Part shown: positions 25,246 to 37,448 of the stretch, in pieces | How the letters are laid out: the number at the start of each line of letters is the position of its first letter | How positions within the stretch are numbered: position 1 is the first letter of the stretch | Assembly: GCA_032358255.1 (NCBI GenBank) | Contig: JAULBX010017414.1 | Span: 24,500-88,499, forward strand | Direction of reading: 5' to 3' | Length of the DNA: 64,000 nucleotides | Source of the DNA: Heterotrichella gracilis | Lineage: Eukaryota > Sar > Xanthophyceae > Tribonematales > Xanthonemataceae | Position numbers and translations under genes: made by a program | Notes under the pieces: generated by a model | Databases searched by the model: none | What the model was told of the DNA's origin: nothing | Seen by the model: the letters and a program-made list of their open reading frames with translations, nothing else

Positions 25246-27289
25246 CGCATGTTGTTCAGGGCTTAAACAATGCAGCAATGCAGGCAGATGACGCCTATCT
25301 AGGCCCCAAACAGCTGGTTCCACCAAAATGAATGTTCAACAAAGTTTGCGAAAGTCCTTGAAAATGTGGGAGAAGTTGAGAAAAGGGAAAACATCAAAGG
25401 GAATGTCCATGTCGGAAGTTGTCGGTCCTACTAGGTCCTAACTGAGTTTTGATTCTTGATAGTCTTGGGTTGAACCATGAGGTGGTTGGACACTCGCATT
25501 CAATATTGTCTGCCAGACGGACTTGCCTGTATTGCTGTAACAGTATTGCGATCTTACCGTAAGGCGGCCTATTACAACAGTGTTAGAACGTCAATGAGTG
25601 TGCCAATGGCGCGGCATGCCAGTCGCTGTGGCACATGCGGATTGAGTGTCACTGAGTACCGGCAGGGCATGGCGCATAGTGTCACAGTGGATGGGCCCAC
25701 GGGGCTGGATGGTTTGTAAGCATAGACATCCAAGCCAATAAAAAGGACAAACGCACGGCTATGATCACAATCTTTTGTAATATAGTACTTTGTGATGCCA
25801 GCTGTGTGTTCGTCCTTGTTGTTGGCTTGGGATTGTTGTTTTAGTGGCCATTTGGTCCCGCCCGCTGCCATATGGATAACTGTGGTTTAACACAGTCTGT
25901 ACCCCGGCAATATAAATGGGTGAAAAGAAAGCCTAGCTCAGCCTGGTCGACCACACGCTGAGAAATAAGAACAATATGACACGAGAAAAATTCAGAATGT
26001 CATGACGTTATGCGGCAATGCAATGGCCGCCCAAACGTCAGCGACTACTTGGCAAACGATGCAATCAAGCTACAGGAGAACCTAGGGTCTAATAAAATGC
26101 CCTCATTAGCAATATATGAAGGAGGCAGCAGGGTACAGCACCTCTCACCTGAGGACTTGCAAATGGAAATTGACACAGGGAGAATGGTACATGCATGTGC
26201 AGTGCCAGGATGGAGCTGAGTGGTCTGGACTGGTGCCTGTGCATTGGCTGATGGCTAATCCGGCTGCAACTGTCCTCATGAAAACCCTCCGTGTTGTGAA
26301 AAGGGTTTCATGAGGACACTATCCGCCAGAGTAGCAGTCAGCTATGCACAGGCGCCACTCAGAGCTCTCCATCCTGGCACTGCTTGTACCTTGTATGAAA
26401 GTGATATATAACCCTAACTGCATCTACCATATGCATCGGTCCAATCCCTTAACCCACTCACCAACCAAAATCCCACGACCCCTCCCTCCATCCCAGACAT
26501 TGAATATCCAGGTGCACACCTTCACAGCAAGCGCAACGCCAGGAAAGCATACGGCCCAGTGCAAGCACGCTTCTTCATCAGTCACCCTCAATGCAGTGAC
26601 CCCAGTCATCCCCAGCGGTTCTCCCAGCAGCCTCCACAGCCGTGCCCCTGTCGTGTCACAAGCTCATCCAGCGCTGGCTGTGGCAAGGAGATGAATGCAG
26701 GTTGCCACAGGCCCCAACCCCTAAGGGCAACCACCTCAACTGGGCCTCATCTCAAACGCAGTCATGTACCCCGCTCCTCATACGCCTCCCAATGGGCCAC
26801 ACCAGCACAATACCCCAAACACTAACCTCCAACTGCTGCCATCATCCCCATGCAACACACCTGTCTCCCCAACCCCAAAACCCAAAACCCTAAACCCTCC
26901 TCACAAGCCATCATCGGATGAGAGGACGCACGGCAGGCTGGCCATACCTGCGCACATGACCATGGGGCACATGCGCAGCTGTTGGGCAGAAACCTGCAAG
27001 CCACACCACCTGAGGGTTACAAGTAGGGACTGACACAAGGTCAGGGTGTGGGCTTGCAAGCGAGTGGCGTTGCTCACTTTGAGCCAGTAACCAGTTGATT
27101 CGTCGCTGGCCTTCATGTATTGTGACAAGTCATCACGTGAAATGCAAATTACATACCTTTGATTCCCTGCTTTATTTTATTGGACTATATTAATTTATTT
27201 TATTGAGCAGAAATTCTAATTGATATTCAGTCTTTGACAGCAAGTGGGTGAGCTGTGACAAGGGTTATAAGACAATAATAGTCTTATTA
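25246..27289. other. Intergenic region between MYND B and the P-loop NTPase gene
   Basis: It should hold the 3' regions of two convergent genes. Short open frames (for example 25477-25719 plus, 26424-26609 minus, 26901-27128 minus) have no recognised motif. The minus-strand ones could be further exons of the NTPase gene but I cannot prove splicing. A hairpin lies at 26186-26390. Confidence 0.45.
26186..26390 (+). repeat. Long imperfect inverted repeat (about 205 bp hairpin)
   Basis: Arms at about 26186-26288 and 26302-26390 pair over most of their length: GTGCCAGGATGGAGC with GCTCTCCATCCTGGCAC, TGCCTGTGCAT with ATGCACAGGCG, and CCTCATGAAAACCCT with AGGGTTTCATGAGG at the apex. The loop is about 13 nt. 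Confidence 0.8.
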
Positions 27290-28067
27290 TTATCTTATTA
27301 CCCTTGGCTGTGACCTCCTGAGGCCATCAGGAAGGGGACCAGGCAGGCGTAACTCACCATGCGCGCGGGGAGGGGCAGGGCCATCGCTGTGCGGCTTCCA
27401 ATTCGCCAGCCGCTGCATCACCTCCCTGCGCGCCACGTGGCGCAGACCTTGCTCCACATGGCCTGCTGGGTGTGGAGTGTAGAGCCACCTCAATAGGCTG
27501 CCGTGGGCGCTGTCGCCTGGGGCGCGGCCATCACCAGACCCTCCAGCGCCGCTGACCTCCTCAGGGTGCAGTTCTGGCAGGGCGCCCGCCACCGCCGCCA
27601 CCACCTGTGCGCCAGTATCCGCCAGCGGCCAGCTGTCTATCAAGTCCAGGTCAGCATACCCAAACGCATCCCCGGGACAAGGCAGTGCATGCACCTCCTC
27701 CCCGCCCTCGATCCCCACTGGCAGCTCCAGGTGGCCGAGGCAGTTCCTGAGCAAGAGGTGGTAGGCGGCCAGCACCTGCCAAGGCTCCCACTTTTTGTGC
27801 AGCCTGTTAAAGTGGGCAGCTCCGTACTGGCTGTTGTAGGGGGAGAGGTACACCTTTCGGAACCAGTCTTGCTTGATCCACTCAGCGACAGGGCCATGGG
27901 TTTGCAGGAGCTGTTGCGCCCAATCCTGCAAGGGACACACATGTTGCTGTCTTATTCACCATCAGCTGCTCAGAGCGAAATGACGCCAACGGCAGCACAC
28001 TTGGGCCCATCTTCTTGAGGACAAAACCCCATTAGTCAACCAACATGTGGAACCCAGCTCACCTGGA

Positions 28068-28128
<61 letters not shown>

Positions 28129-31100
28129 GCAGTGCCACAATACTACCAGGGATACCATTACCTGGAATTCATCTACCCTCCGCGCCATGAGGGGCACGTT
28201 GAAACATACACGCAATCCCTCAAGAAATCCAAATCAACAATTTTCCAGCGTAGGGTCTAAACCTCATTTATAGCTATTGCCCCCTGTTTGAATCTAACCC
28301 ACGGTTGGCAGCGCCCTGATCTGCACCTCACCTGGAGCATGCTCTCCACGGCCTGGCCAACAGGTGTCTCCCAACTGGCTTTCTCCACCTCCACAATTGT
28401 GTTGCACAAGAGTAGCAGCTGAACATACCCCTGCCAATACGCCAGTGACCCCACGTTGGTCTGTGCAGCCCACGAGGTATTAAGGACCCTATCTCCGCCA
28501 ATCGACATCTGCCAAGGAAGTGGCACGGGAGCTGGTTAGTAGCAGGGCGCAAAGGTCGGCGGTTTAGGGTTTGAACCCCAAACCCTAAACCCAGTCCACC
28601 AACTTCACACTCACATCAGCAGCCATGCAGGTTGGTCAAAGCCAATAAATGAAGTATTATCAATAACAAAAAATGCAAAATATATCAATTAAAAAATTTG
28701 TGCCCTTGCAGACAGCAGACTTTGAGCGCCCAAGCCACCCAGTCGCACCCACCATGAGCAGAGCGGCGTGTGTGTTAGACGACAGCACTACATAGCATGA
28801 GCCTTCGCTGCGCGGCCGCGTGTAGGGCTCAAGCATGATCACCAGCCCAGGCGCCAGGTCCCTGTGCAGGATGACACCTTGTCCAGCCAGGTCGCAGAGC
28901 TTCAGCAGGCCATCGTGCTGATCGGGGGCAGAGAGCTCCAGTGCCATCCTCCAGTCAAACTTGGCCTGCACGCATGCGCAAGTGGACGAGTCAGGGGGAA
29001 AGCAGGAGAGTTGGGGTAGGGACGCCATGGCTGCACAGCTTGCATGCATCAACAGGCCATGCAGTCCTCGTAGTCCTCGTTGTGCGCTCTTGCAACCTCC
29101 ACGCATTTCCCTTGCAGAGAGGCGCCACGCCCTACAAAAAGACCCTAAAACCCTAGGATGACAACTGGCTCTATTTGCACCGTGCCTTCAGTGGCATATG
29201 CTCGTACCACTTTGAACAACTCCGTCATGATGAACCTGGTGGCAAAGGCCCCTGGGCTAGATCTCCACAATTCACCCCCCCGCCGCAGCCACTCAGCGCA
29301 GAGGCACGACAGCATGGGTACGCTGTTTTCCCCAAGCTTGAAGAATTCGGCAGGCAGGTTTGCGTGCTTGGCGCGCCACAGGTCCCAGCAGTACTCCTTG
29401 GCGTCTATGCTGCACTCGGCAGGTTGATACACCTGCAACATGCCCAGAAACTAGTGAGGGCATGTTGCAAATAATGCTGCATATTGAAAAGAAAAGCCAT
29501 TAAAAAACCACGGGGAAAAACCATCAGGCAGGCAGGCAGGTACACCTGTGACATGCCCAGGATTAGCCCAGTAAGCAGGGATGGCATGTTGCAAATCATG
29601 AATATTGAACTGATTGAACAATAAAATAAAAAGAGCAATTAAAACGACCATCGAAAAAACATTAACAGACATCGATATATAAAAAAGATGGCAGACACGC
29701 TGGTGCCTTTGTAACAAACAGCAGTGCACTTGCAGAGGCTGTATGCAGCACGCTTGCATACCGTATAGTGGTGAAAGAGCGGAGCGTGGTTGGATGTTGG
29801 GGCCAGAGCCAAGCCGGTCCAGAACACCGCCATGCTGCCAGTGACTGCCCACAAAATGTTCCTGTTGCCGTCCCACACCAGCCTCTTGAAGAGAGAGACG
29901 GCAGGCCCCACAGCAGATGTGTCAAGCTCCCCGTTACTGTGTGGGAGGAACCACTTCTGGACCCCGTCTGCAGCCACAAACACCGTTGAAAACCACCCCA
30001 CTTGCCACAACAGAGAACAAAAAGGGAAATTGCCAGACAAGCTTACTTTCTTTTCACGAAATGAAAAGAAAATCGCAAAAGAGAAGCACACATACCAACC
30101 AGGATGATCACCCGGCAGGGCACATTGTCGAGCAGCCCAATGATCGCACGGTACTGAGGACCGGTGCCCAGCCCCAAGTCCAAGCACCTCAGAGCCTGCT
30201 GCCACACCGCATCCGGGACCTCGTTGTTTTGCTGCAACAGCTGCTTCATCAGATTTTCCAGAACCGCGAGCATGATGCTGTCAGGACCCTGCGCACAACA
30301 AGAACAGATTGCCCTCCTGAACGCTCGTAGTTGAAACTGGGTAGTGAGCTCTGCACAGGTTCTGCACCGCCTTTCTTGCAATGCAGTCCTTTCTTTCAAC
30401 CCATGCAACAAGTGACACGTGCAGAAACCTATACGCATCCATGAAACCTCACCTTCCTGGCTTCCAGATCGTCTAGCCGGAGCTGAAGCACCATAACTTC
30501 CTGGGGTCCACCAACCCCAAACACACGGTGCTCTCGCAGCGCTGCCAGCAGTAGCCAAAAAAGGGTAAAGCTCTTCCCCGTCTGCATCAAAGAATAATTT
30601 TAACAATGGGGACCAAGGCTGCCTCCACTGGACACCTGCAGCGACAAAACCAAACCACCAGCCCACCTTTGTCAGGCCGTTGATGTACAGCGGCATTGTC
30701 TGGCCGCGCGCTCGCCCACACTTGTCCAGCCAATCCTTCAAATCCTTCAACACAGCGCCACCACTGTCAATGTACTCCCCCAGCTCCAGGACGTCAGCGA
30801 CGGCGCCACGGAACCTGTATGCGGCATAGGAGCGCTCCAGGTTCTGGTCATCCTGTTGGGGAGGCCAGGGCAGGAGAACCTCCAGGACTGGGGCCAGTTC
30901 CTCCAGATTGAGCTTGGGCGCACCCCGAGGCGCACGGGAGCCGGCTGCAAGGCGAGGGTCAAGCATATACTTAGGTGTGTGGGTGGTGAGTGCTTTTCTG
31001 CAGCAAACACTGAAAACAGCAGGGGGTGGCTGTGCAGCAACCAGTGCAGGGACACAACAGGGGGTGGTATATGCTTGCCACGAAGCGGACCTCCATACTT

Positions 31101-31471
31101 CTCGCAGTATCTGAGCATCAGCTTCACCTATCATGGCCTTATTGTCCAAATTAAACTGCCAAGTTGACTGAAGTTGATTGATATTGTGCTAATCGGCGCT
31201 GCAGCACAGCTAACGGCTTAAACGGCTGCATTGCATTTGTGTTTGCAGTGGGACCTCTCCAGGAAAATGGGTATACCCATTTTAAGTTTTTAGGTCTAAA
31301 ACTGAGAGAAGAGGGGACCTGGCTCAACCCACCCGGTGATGGAGGAGGAAAAGGGATGTCTCGGAGCACTTGTATGCACTCTTTAAGTGCCGCCATCTTC
31401 CCTTGGTCACGCTCATCCTTCAGGACCCTCCTCAGCATAGGCTTCTCTGAGTCGCCGCAATGGGTCGTCAT
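27290..31471 (-). CDS. P-loop NTPase of uncertain family (STAND/AAA-like, possibly Crinkler/RHS-type)
   Basis: Nine exons in my model: 31471-31333, 31127-30667, 30581-30453, 30288-30096, 29967-29762, 29432-29208, 28965-28753, 28508-28332, 27925-27290. They sum to 2379 nt, 792 aa. A Walker A motif spans a splice junction: NGLTK from exon 2 joins TGKSFTLFW from exon 3 (GxxxxGKS). A Walker B-like segment follows (RVIILVDGVQKWF), then a sensor-like LWAVTGS. The rest is helical with many Trp, and I do not recognise a C-terminal domain. The arrangement resembles the NTPase module of Crinkler/RHS effectors and STAND ATPases, but this is inference from motifs only. Start and end are weak: an upstream in-frame Met exists at 31624, exon 2 may hide an intron, and a strong donor (ATG|GTGAGT at 27357) could extend the gene downstream. 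Confidence 0.6.
28069..28125 (+). repeat. TA dinucleotide microsatellite
   Basis: About 28 TA units inside an intron of the P-loop NTPase gene. Confidence 0.95.
29518..29610 (-). repeat. Copy of NTPase exon 6 acceptor region
   Basis: On the plus strand, GGCAGGTACACCTGTGACATGCCCAG followed by GGCATGTTGCAAAT repeats 29418-29480 (GGTTGATACACCTGCAACATGCCCAG and so on). It is an intronic duplicate of the exon 6 start plus its acceptor, in the reverse orientation of the window. Confidence 0.65.
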
Positions 31472-33044
31472 CCATCGAGGCTGGCAGCTGTGCGTTCTGG
31501 GGGCCGCGACAGTTTCTTGCCAGAGAGTTGGTTTCTTCCCAGGGGCATTTGCCGTGTAAAAAGCACGATGTACAGTTGAAACTCTTCCACTGCAAACTTC
31601 CACATGCATGCATGCATGTGCCAAACTGGTTTATACCCAAACCTGTGTAGCGGAGTGTACGACAATTGGCTGCCTCGTGATATAAGTTTCTTTTTGGTTT
31701 GTCTGAACGGACTTTGCCCAATACGGGTTGTAAAGAAAACCAGCGTTGCCTACTGTTGCAACATGTTGGGCGCCAACGCCACGGTCCAAAACCTGCCAAA
31801 CAGCAGTGCGATATAGTTTCTCACCCACCTGCTGGACAAGTGCGTGACAAGCTCACGAAGCTTGCGCACGAAGGACCGAGATGACGTGCCCCACGAGCAC
31901 GAATACAAGTTCTTCAAACCCATATAACAGATACAGCAGGCTAAAAGGTAGGGTTATTAACAACTGTGCAGGCCTACTCTGCCTCCAGAGCTTGCAAGCC
32001 TAGTTCAGACGCCATTCCGATAGGTTTCCCACTGCAAGCCGAACAAAGGCTTTCCAAGCTGTCAAGTTGGGAAACTTATGTAGGTAGTGTTACTTGAACG
32101 TGTGAGTGCATCACACTGACAGTGTGCAACTGGCAACATGGCGGTTGCAAAGGGTAGCAGCGGTGCACACCGCCTCCATACCCTCCCTAAGGGGAAAGGC
32201 TAATAGCATCACGGTAGGTAGAACCTACTATAACTGCAATGGGACCGGTGTCCTGTGACCGTAGGATGGTCCCCACAAAATATAAAAGCTTGAAAGCAAT
32301 TGCCCGCCCAAAAACCAGGAGAATGAATTGGGTGCGCGCACCAGGGCTGGCGCTGTGAAAATCGCACGCCCGTCAATACTGCAACGCCAGCGCCAAATCT
32401 ACGCTTTCATGTGCTGCAAAGCATGCAGCATGACCAATGCCCGTCAAACCAACCCCACCAGCCAATTGGCCAACCCATGCATTCCTCTGCATGAAATGCC
32501 CCTCAATACAATTATCAGCGCAAATCAACGTCTTGCTGCACATGCACATCATTCCCTGCCCACCTATCAACCTTCAACGCCAGTTTTCAAGGTACCCTGA
32601 TTGCTAAACCACAGGTCCCGGCGCTGTCCAACCCCAAGCAAGCTGACGGGACCCCGCCACCCATCCCCACGCAACATTGCTGGAAAGTCAACTCATCAAC
32701 CCTAACCCCCAAACCCTAAACCCCCGCCAAGGCCATCCCTCCCAGCTGCCTGCCTGCCTGCCACTGTGCGTGTCAAAACTGGTGTGCATGCCCCTTGCAA
32801 AGCACAAGCCGAGGGCCCCGCAGCTGGCATAACCAACCCCTGCTGTAATTGAAAACCACCTAGTTGTCCCATGGTACAAAATGGGTCGCGTTATGAAATC
32901 TTCCCTATACCATTCTGCTGTGGGCCACTGGACGTCCGCCAAGTGGCTGGCGCACTGCTGCGGGCCATAGACAAGCGCCAGGTGGCGCTCTGCTGTGAGC
33001 CGCTGGGCATTCGCCACGTGGCGCACAGCTGCAGGCGCATGCGC
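31472..33044. other. Intergenic region, NTPase promoter and GH5 gene 3' side
   Basis: I see no supportable gene. The part near 31472-32300 should contain the NTPase promoter, read leftward. A CCCTAAA-like patch sits at about 32699-32724. The part near 33044 should hold the mannanase 3' UTR. Confidence 0.4.
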
Positions 33045-36000
33045 TTAGCGGCCCGTGTACGCGTTGCCATCCCATGTCTTCTTTGGCTTGGGTGGTGGTG
33101 GTGGTGGGCTGGGGGGCGGTGGGGGCATGGGTGCGCAGCGCTTGTTGCGGTAGTTGGGGCGGGGGGTGGCGGCGCACCCCTTGGGGTTGCCAAAGTTGGG
33201 GCGCCGCTGCCAGCCGTTGATCACCCACTTTCTCTGCAGGCAGGGTGGCGGCGGGGGTTGGTGAGTGGGTGGTGGGTGGGGGCGGGGGACATATGGAGGG
33301 TGCAGGCTGGATTTGGGTGTGTCCTGCCAGGTTGGTGCTTACGGTTTGGAGTAGGGTTTTCCCAGTGCTGGGCACTGGCATCGGGATTAAGGTTTCCCAG
33401 TAGGGTCTCCCCAGTGCTGGGCGCAGGCATTGCTTAAGGTTTAGGATTTAGTGTTAGGGAAGTGAGGCGTCCCAGTAGGGTTTCTGGCAGGGTTTGCGCT
33501 TGCCGGGCACACACCCTTGCGCCACACAGAGGCAGGCAGGGCTTCCAGCAGGGTGTAGGGTTGAGGGTTTCCGCAACGTACCCTGTTGTATGCGTAGTCA
33601 TACACCTGCAGGATCGCGTCGGTCCCGGGCTGGCCGTAGCCAAAGTCGTTTCCGCTGTCGTCGTTCATGTACCTGTGGTGCACGTTCCAGTACAGCGCGC
33701 CCGCGCCGTTGTTGATGAAGTGCGTGCGGGAGGTGTTGTAGATGAAGTCGTCGCGGCAGGGCACGTAGGGCTGCTTGGCGCCGTTCTTGTCTGTGTTGTA
33801 CCGGCTCACGCCAAACTCCTCAAAGAGGACGGGCTTGTTGAGCTGCGGGGGCGGGGTGGTGGGTGGGTGGTGGGTGCGTGGGTGGTGGGTGGGTGCAAGG
33901 GTGGCAGCAGATGGTGAGGAGTGGGTTTTGATTTACGATTTGCGAACCATACCATGCAGAGGTAGCAAGAGCATTCATGAAGTGTCGAATAATAACAAAA
34001 AATACTACACAAAATGCAAAATCCCTTACCAAGATTAAACTATAATTTAAGGATGAAAAATGCAAATATTCATAGAATATCTACTTTAAATTATCTATAA
34101 TTTTAAGTTATCTATAATTTAGGAGGCTGCGGTTGCGCTGCGCACCTTCTTGGTGGCGATCTCGGTCCTGTCCTTGATGACCCTGTCTGCGCCGAGGAAC
34201 CACAGGTCGCCCGGCATGCCCCAGTTCTGCGGGAAGTAGTGGATGGTGCACACGTCCACGTTGGGCAGGCTGCAGTCCTTCACCCAGTCGGTGCCCTTGC
34301 CGCCGTTGTTCAGCCAGTCAAAGCTGCAAGGGGTGGGGGGTGGGGGGCTCAGCAAAAATGAGGGCATGGATCATGTGCAGTGCAGTACCCGCATGGGACT
34401 GCATGCATGCACAAATCTCATGCGGGTTTGAGTACATGCATGCGCCGTGGGGCCCAATGGGATTGGTTACATGCATGATTGATCATCACATGTATGAGCT
34501 ATGTGCACCGATGAGATTGATTACATTCCCTTCCCACCATGCCTCCCCGCTTCCCTCCACCGCACTCACTTGTACCACGCGCAGTTCCAGAAGGAGCGGA
34601 TGGGGGGTGCATTGGCGCGGTAGCCCTCCTCCCCAAGCCCAATCAAGTGCTTCTTGTCGATGGATCGGATGTAGTTGGTCATCTCGCGCAGCCAGTTGTT
34701 GATGAACCTGCCCGGGGTGGTCCAGTGGTCAATCTCCCAGTGCCAGTCGGTGGTGGGCTCGTTGAGGGGCTCCCACATGGCGATGGCGGCGTCGTCCTTG
34801 TAGAGCTGCAGAAACGAAAATGTATTATATTAGGATGGTACTTTTTTTTGGAATTGTTGAAAAACCTGTTAGGGGTGGGGGTGGGGGGTGAGGCGGGGAT
34901 GTGTGGAGTGCCTGATGGGTGGATGCATGAGCCCCCACACCCTGCTCAAGGGTTTGGGGTGCCAGCAGGGCGCAGGCGCGTGGGGTTGGTGGTGGTGGGC
35001 GCAGGGAACAGGTAAGGCACCATTGCCCCTTCATGTCCCACCATTCGCCCCCAGTGCCCATCATCGTTCCCGCTCCAGGGACAAGGCGTCAAAAGCGTGG
35101 TTCCTTGGCGCAGCAGCCAATGCACTCAAATTGCCCTTCCACATCCCTCATGGACGTCCATTTGCCCATGCAAAACTCTTTCAGGTACAGTCAAAGGGCA
35201 TTCTCAGCCCCGTCACCAGCTCATCGTCTAGACCCTTCTTCCACCAATAACCCCTGCCCCCGCCACTCACCGTGTTTGTAATTGTGTTCCTGCGGGTGAG
35301 CACCTTCTTGATGTAGTTCTTGTAGGCCTGGCGGATCTTGGGGTGGAAGTAGAACCACATCATGTGCCTGCGGGGGGGGCGGGACGGGGTTCAGGACAGG
35401 GGGCATGTACCGTATTACCTGGATTAAGAGCCCGTCTTCAGTTGATCCATGTCATTGACACAAGGCCCCCTTCTGCAACGTGGGATGGTAACACACTCCA
35501 GCACCACCGCAGGGACTGTCCCAAACCCATGCTGCCAGCCCCAACCGCACCAACGGCTGTATGACCATGCCCCACTCACATGAGGTGCCCCAGTCACAAT
35601 CCATTGCACATCATCAGATGGTGCATGGTATGAGTTGTGCAATGGCCCCACCAGGGGTGGTAAACCAGGAAGACTTCCTGGTTTATATATTAACACCCCT
35701 GGCCCCACTGACCCCAGGACCTGCCCACCACGCCATCCCTGGTGCAGGCTGGTAAACCCTAAACCCTAAACCCTACCTGTCGGTTCCATCGCGGTTCTTG
35801 CCCAGAATCTCGTTGGCCCACCAGAAGTTGCCGCCCAGCTCGGGGTTGGCATTCCCCAGCGCCATGATCAGCCGGATGCCGTTCTTGGCGGCCTCGGCAA
35901 TGATCAAATCGAGGCGGCGGAAACCCTGCAAGGGGTTTAGGAGGGTTACATGGGGAGGGGTTAGAGAGGGGGGGGGGCGCGTGTGGGGAAGGTGTTAAAG

Positions 36001-37448
36001 CAGTGGTTTCCTGTGGCATCATAGCATGCACCACCTGAAGACCTCTGTGATAAGAACACTGGAACCGCTCTCACAGTGCTGCCAGGCCGTGTTCCCATGT
36101 AATGCATCCATCGTGCTATGCTCTATGTGCGCATCTGAGGCCATCCAAGCGTGCGCCAGACCTAGCCCAGAACCACTATTTTAAGACGCAGATTCGAGTG
36201 CCCAGCACCCATCTTGTGTATGATGCACCGCGGCGAAAGGCACATACTGCCCTGTGCGACATGCAGGCGGGTGTGGGTTTGCCCCGCACACCAGCACCCA
36301 CTCAGTGTATTTGCCAGGGCTCCACCACAGGAGTGTCTATTGCCCAGTGCATGTAGGGTCTGAGGGTTTAGAGCTAGTTCCATACACCAGCAGCAACTCA
36401 CCGCCTCGTTGTAGTTGCCGGGGGACCACTGCAGGGGTGTGTCAATCTTGATCCGCCCCTGCCCATCCCCGTTTGCAAACGCAAAGATGCGGATGGTGTT
36501 CACCCCCTGCTGCGCGTGGGTCTTGATGGCTGACTTGATCTCATCGTCGCTGATGGCGTTGGTGAGGATGTAGTAAAAGGCGTTGGTGCCCCCCAGCCAG
36601 TAGGGCTTGCCATCCAGGTACAGGTTGATGTTCTTCTTGGTCAAGAAGCTCCTGTTGATGGGCTTGGCAGGGTACCTACGGTGGGGTGAACAGTGGGTTC
36701 CTCAAGAGGGCAAAAGCTATCTCTTTTGCTACCCCATTTTCCTTCCCCAAACCCCTGCCGGGCGCCATGGCCTACATGTGCGCCAGTAGCTACTTGCTGG
36801 GAGCCTGCCTGTATCCACTTTGTCCAAAGACTGGCTGTATGTGAGTCAGTGGAGATGTCCTATTCCTATGCACTAATTACCTTCCCTTTCTTGACCAAAA
36901 CAGCTGTTCAGGTGGGGTAGTGACACATTTTGTTTATTTTTGCACTGCATACCTCCAGCCCCTCTGGGCCATCGCACGGCGCTCGACGCCTTCTGGGGTG
37001 GCATCGTACTCCCTGCTGCGGTTGAGGGCATCAAGCACAGACGTGTATTTCAGGGAAGCCTGGATGGGGTCCACAGGGTCCCCACCCTCTATTGGGTCCC
37101 AGGGGGCAGCGCTGGCACCGAGTGTGGCCACAGCGGCAAGGGCCAGCAGTGCCAACACCTGGGAGAGGTGGGAGCACGTGGCTAGGTTGCATTCCAGAGT
37201 TTGTGATCGCCCAAAACCTCGGTGGGTTGGAAGCGCATGGCGTTGGCCGCCTTGCAAACGGTGGCATGCGAAAATCCAGCCACCATGCGGGGGCCACGGC
37301 AGGTGGGCGGTGATACATTCGGGAAACAGCAGCATGTGTATCCAGGACTGACAAGGAAACTCAGGCGGCGGCATGACTAGGTAGTTGCCGGGCAGATGCC
37401 GTGACAGGTGTGTCTTACCGCGGTGCAGCGTGGGTGCATGGCGCCCAT
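33045..37448 (-). CDS. Secreted GH5 (subfamily 7-like) mannan endo-1,4-beta-mannosidase
   Basis: Nine exons: 37448-37419, 37158-36953, 36675-36402, 35925-35777, 35367-35271, 34805-34570, 34323-34146, 33842-33582, 33233-33045. They total 1620 nt, 539 aa. Residues 1 to about 27 are a signal peptide (VLALLALAAVATLGASA). The catalytic domain opens NLYLDGKPYWLGGTNAFYY, the plant mannanase pattern, then RIFAFANGDGQ, SPGNYNEA, a long helix RLDLIIAEAAKNGIRLIMAL, acid/base MWEPLNEP and nucleophile PVLFEEFG. Family 5 enzymes hydrolyse beta-1,4 bonds by a retaining mechanism with these two Glu. The C-terminus has two Cys, a run of Pro interrupted by Ser, then KPKK. This resembles a hydroxyproline-rich cell-wall tail. 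It probably acts in the cell wall or outside the cell, on mannan of its own wall or of food. Some GH5 cellulases look similar, so the substrate is inferred. Confidence 0.9.
35651..35702 (+). repeat. Short hairpin in mannanase intron
   Basis: CCAGGGGTGGTAAACCAGGAAG pairs with CTTCCTGGTTTATATATTAACACCCCTGG across a one-base apex, with a small bulge on the right arm. Confidence 0.7.
35753..35776 (+). repeat. Telomere-type heptamers abutting a mannanase exon
   Basis: Three CCCTAAA units end at the donor of the exon at 35777-35925. Read on the gene strand, the intron begins GTAGGGTTTAGGGTTTAGGG, so the heptamer array includes the splice donor. Confidence 0.9.

Noticed and set aside
25477-25719. 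Small protein of 80 codons
   Set aside because: No motif or splice context. It lies just after the MYND B stop, where a 3' UTR is expected.
26901-27128. Extra downstream exons of the P-loop NTPase gene
   Set aside because: Some minus-strand frames have plausible CAG and GT borders, but I found no motif or phase-consistent chain that required them.
32100-32300. Possible small nuclear or other structured RNA
   Set aside because: I compared it by eye with U1, U2, U4, U5 and U6 5' ends and with tRNA boxes and found no match.
32328-32600. Small plus-strand protein of 90 codons
   Set aside because: Low-information composition and no recognisable motif; it sits in a region expected to be intergenic.
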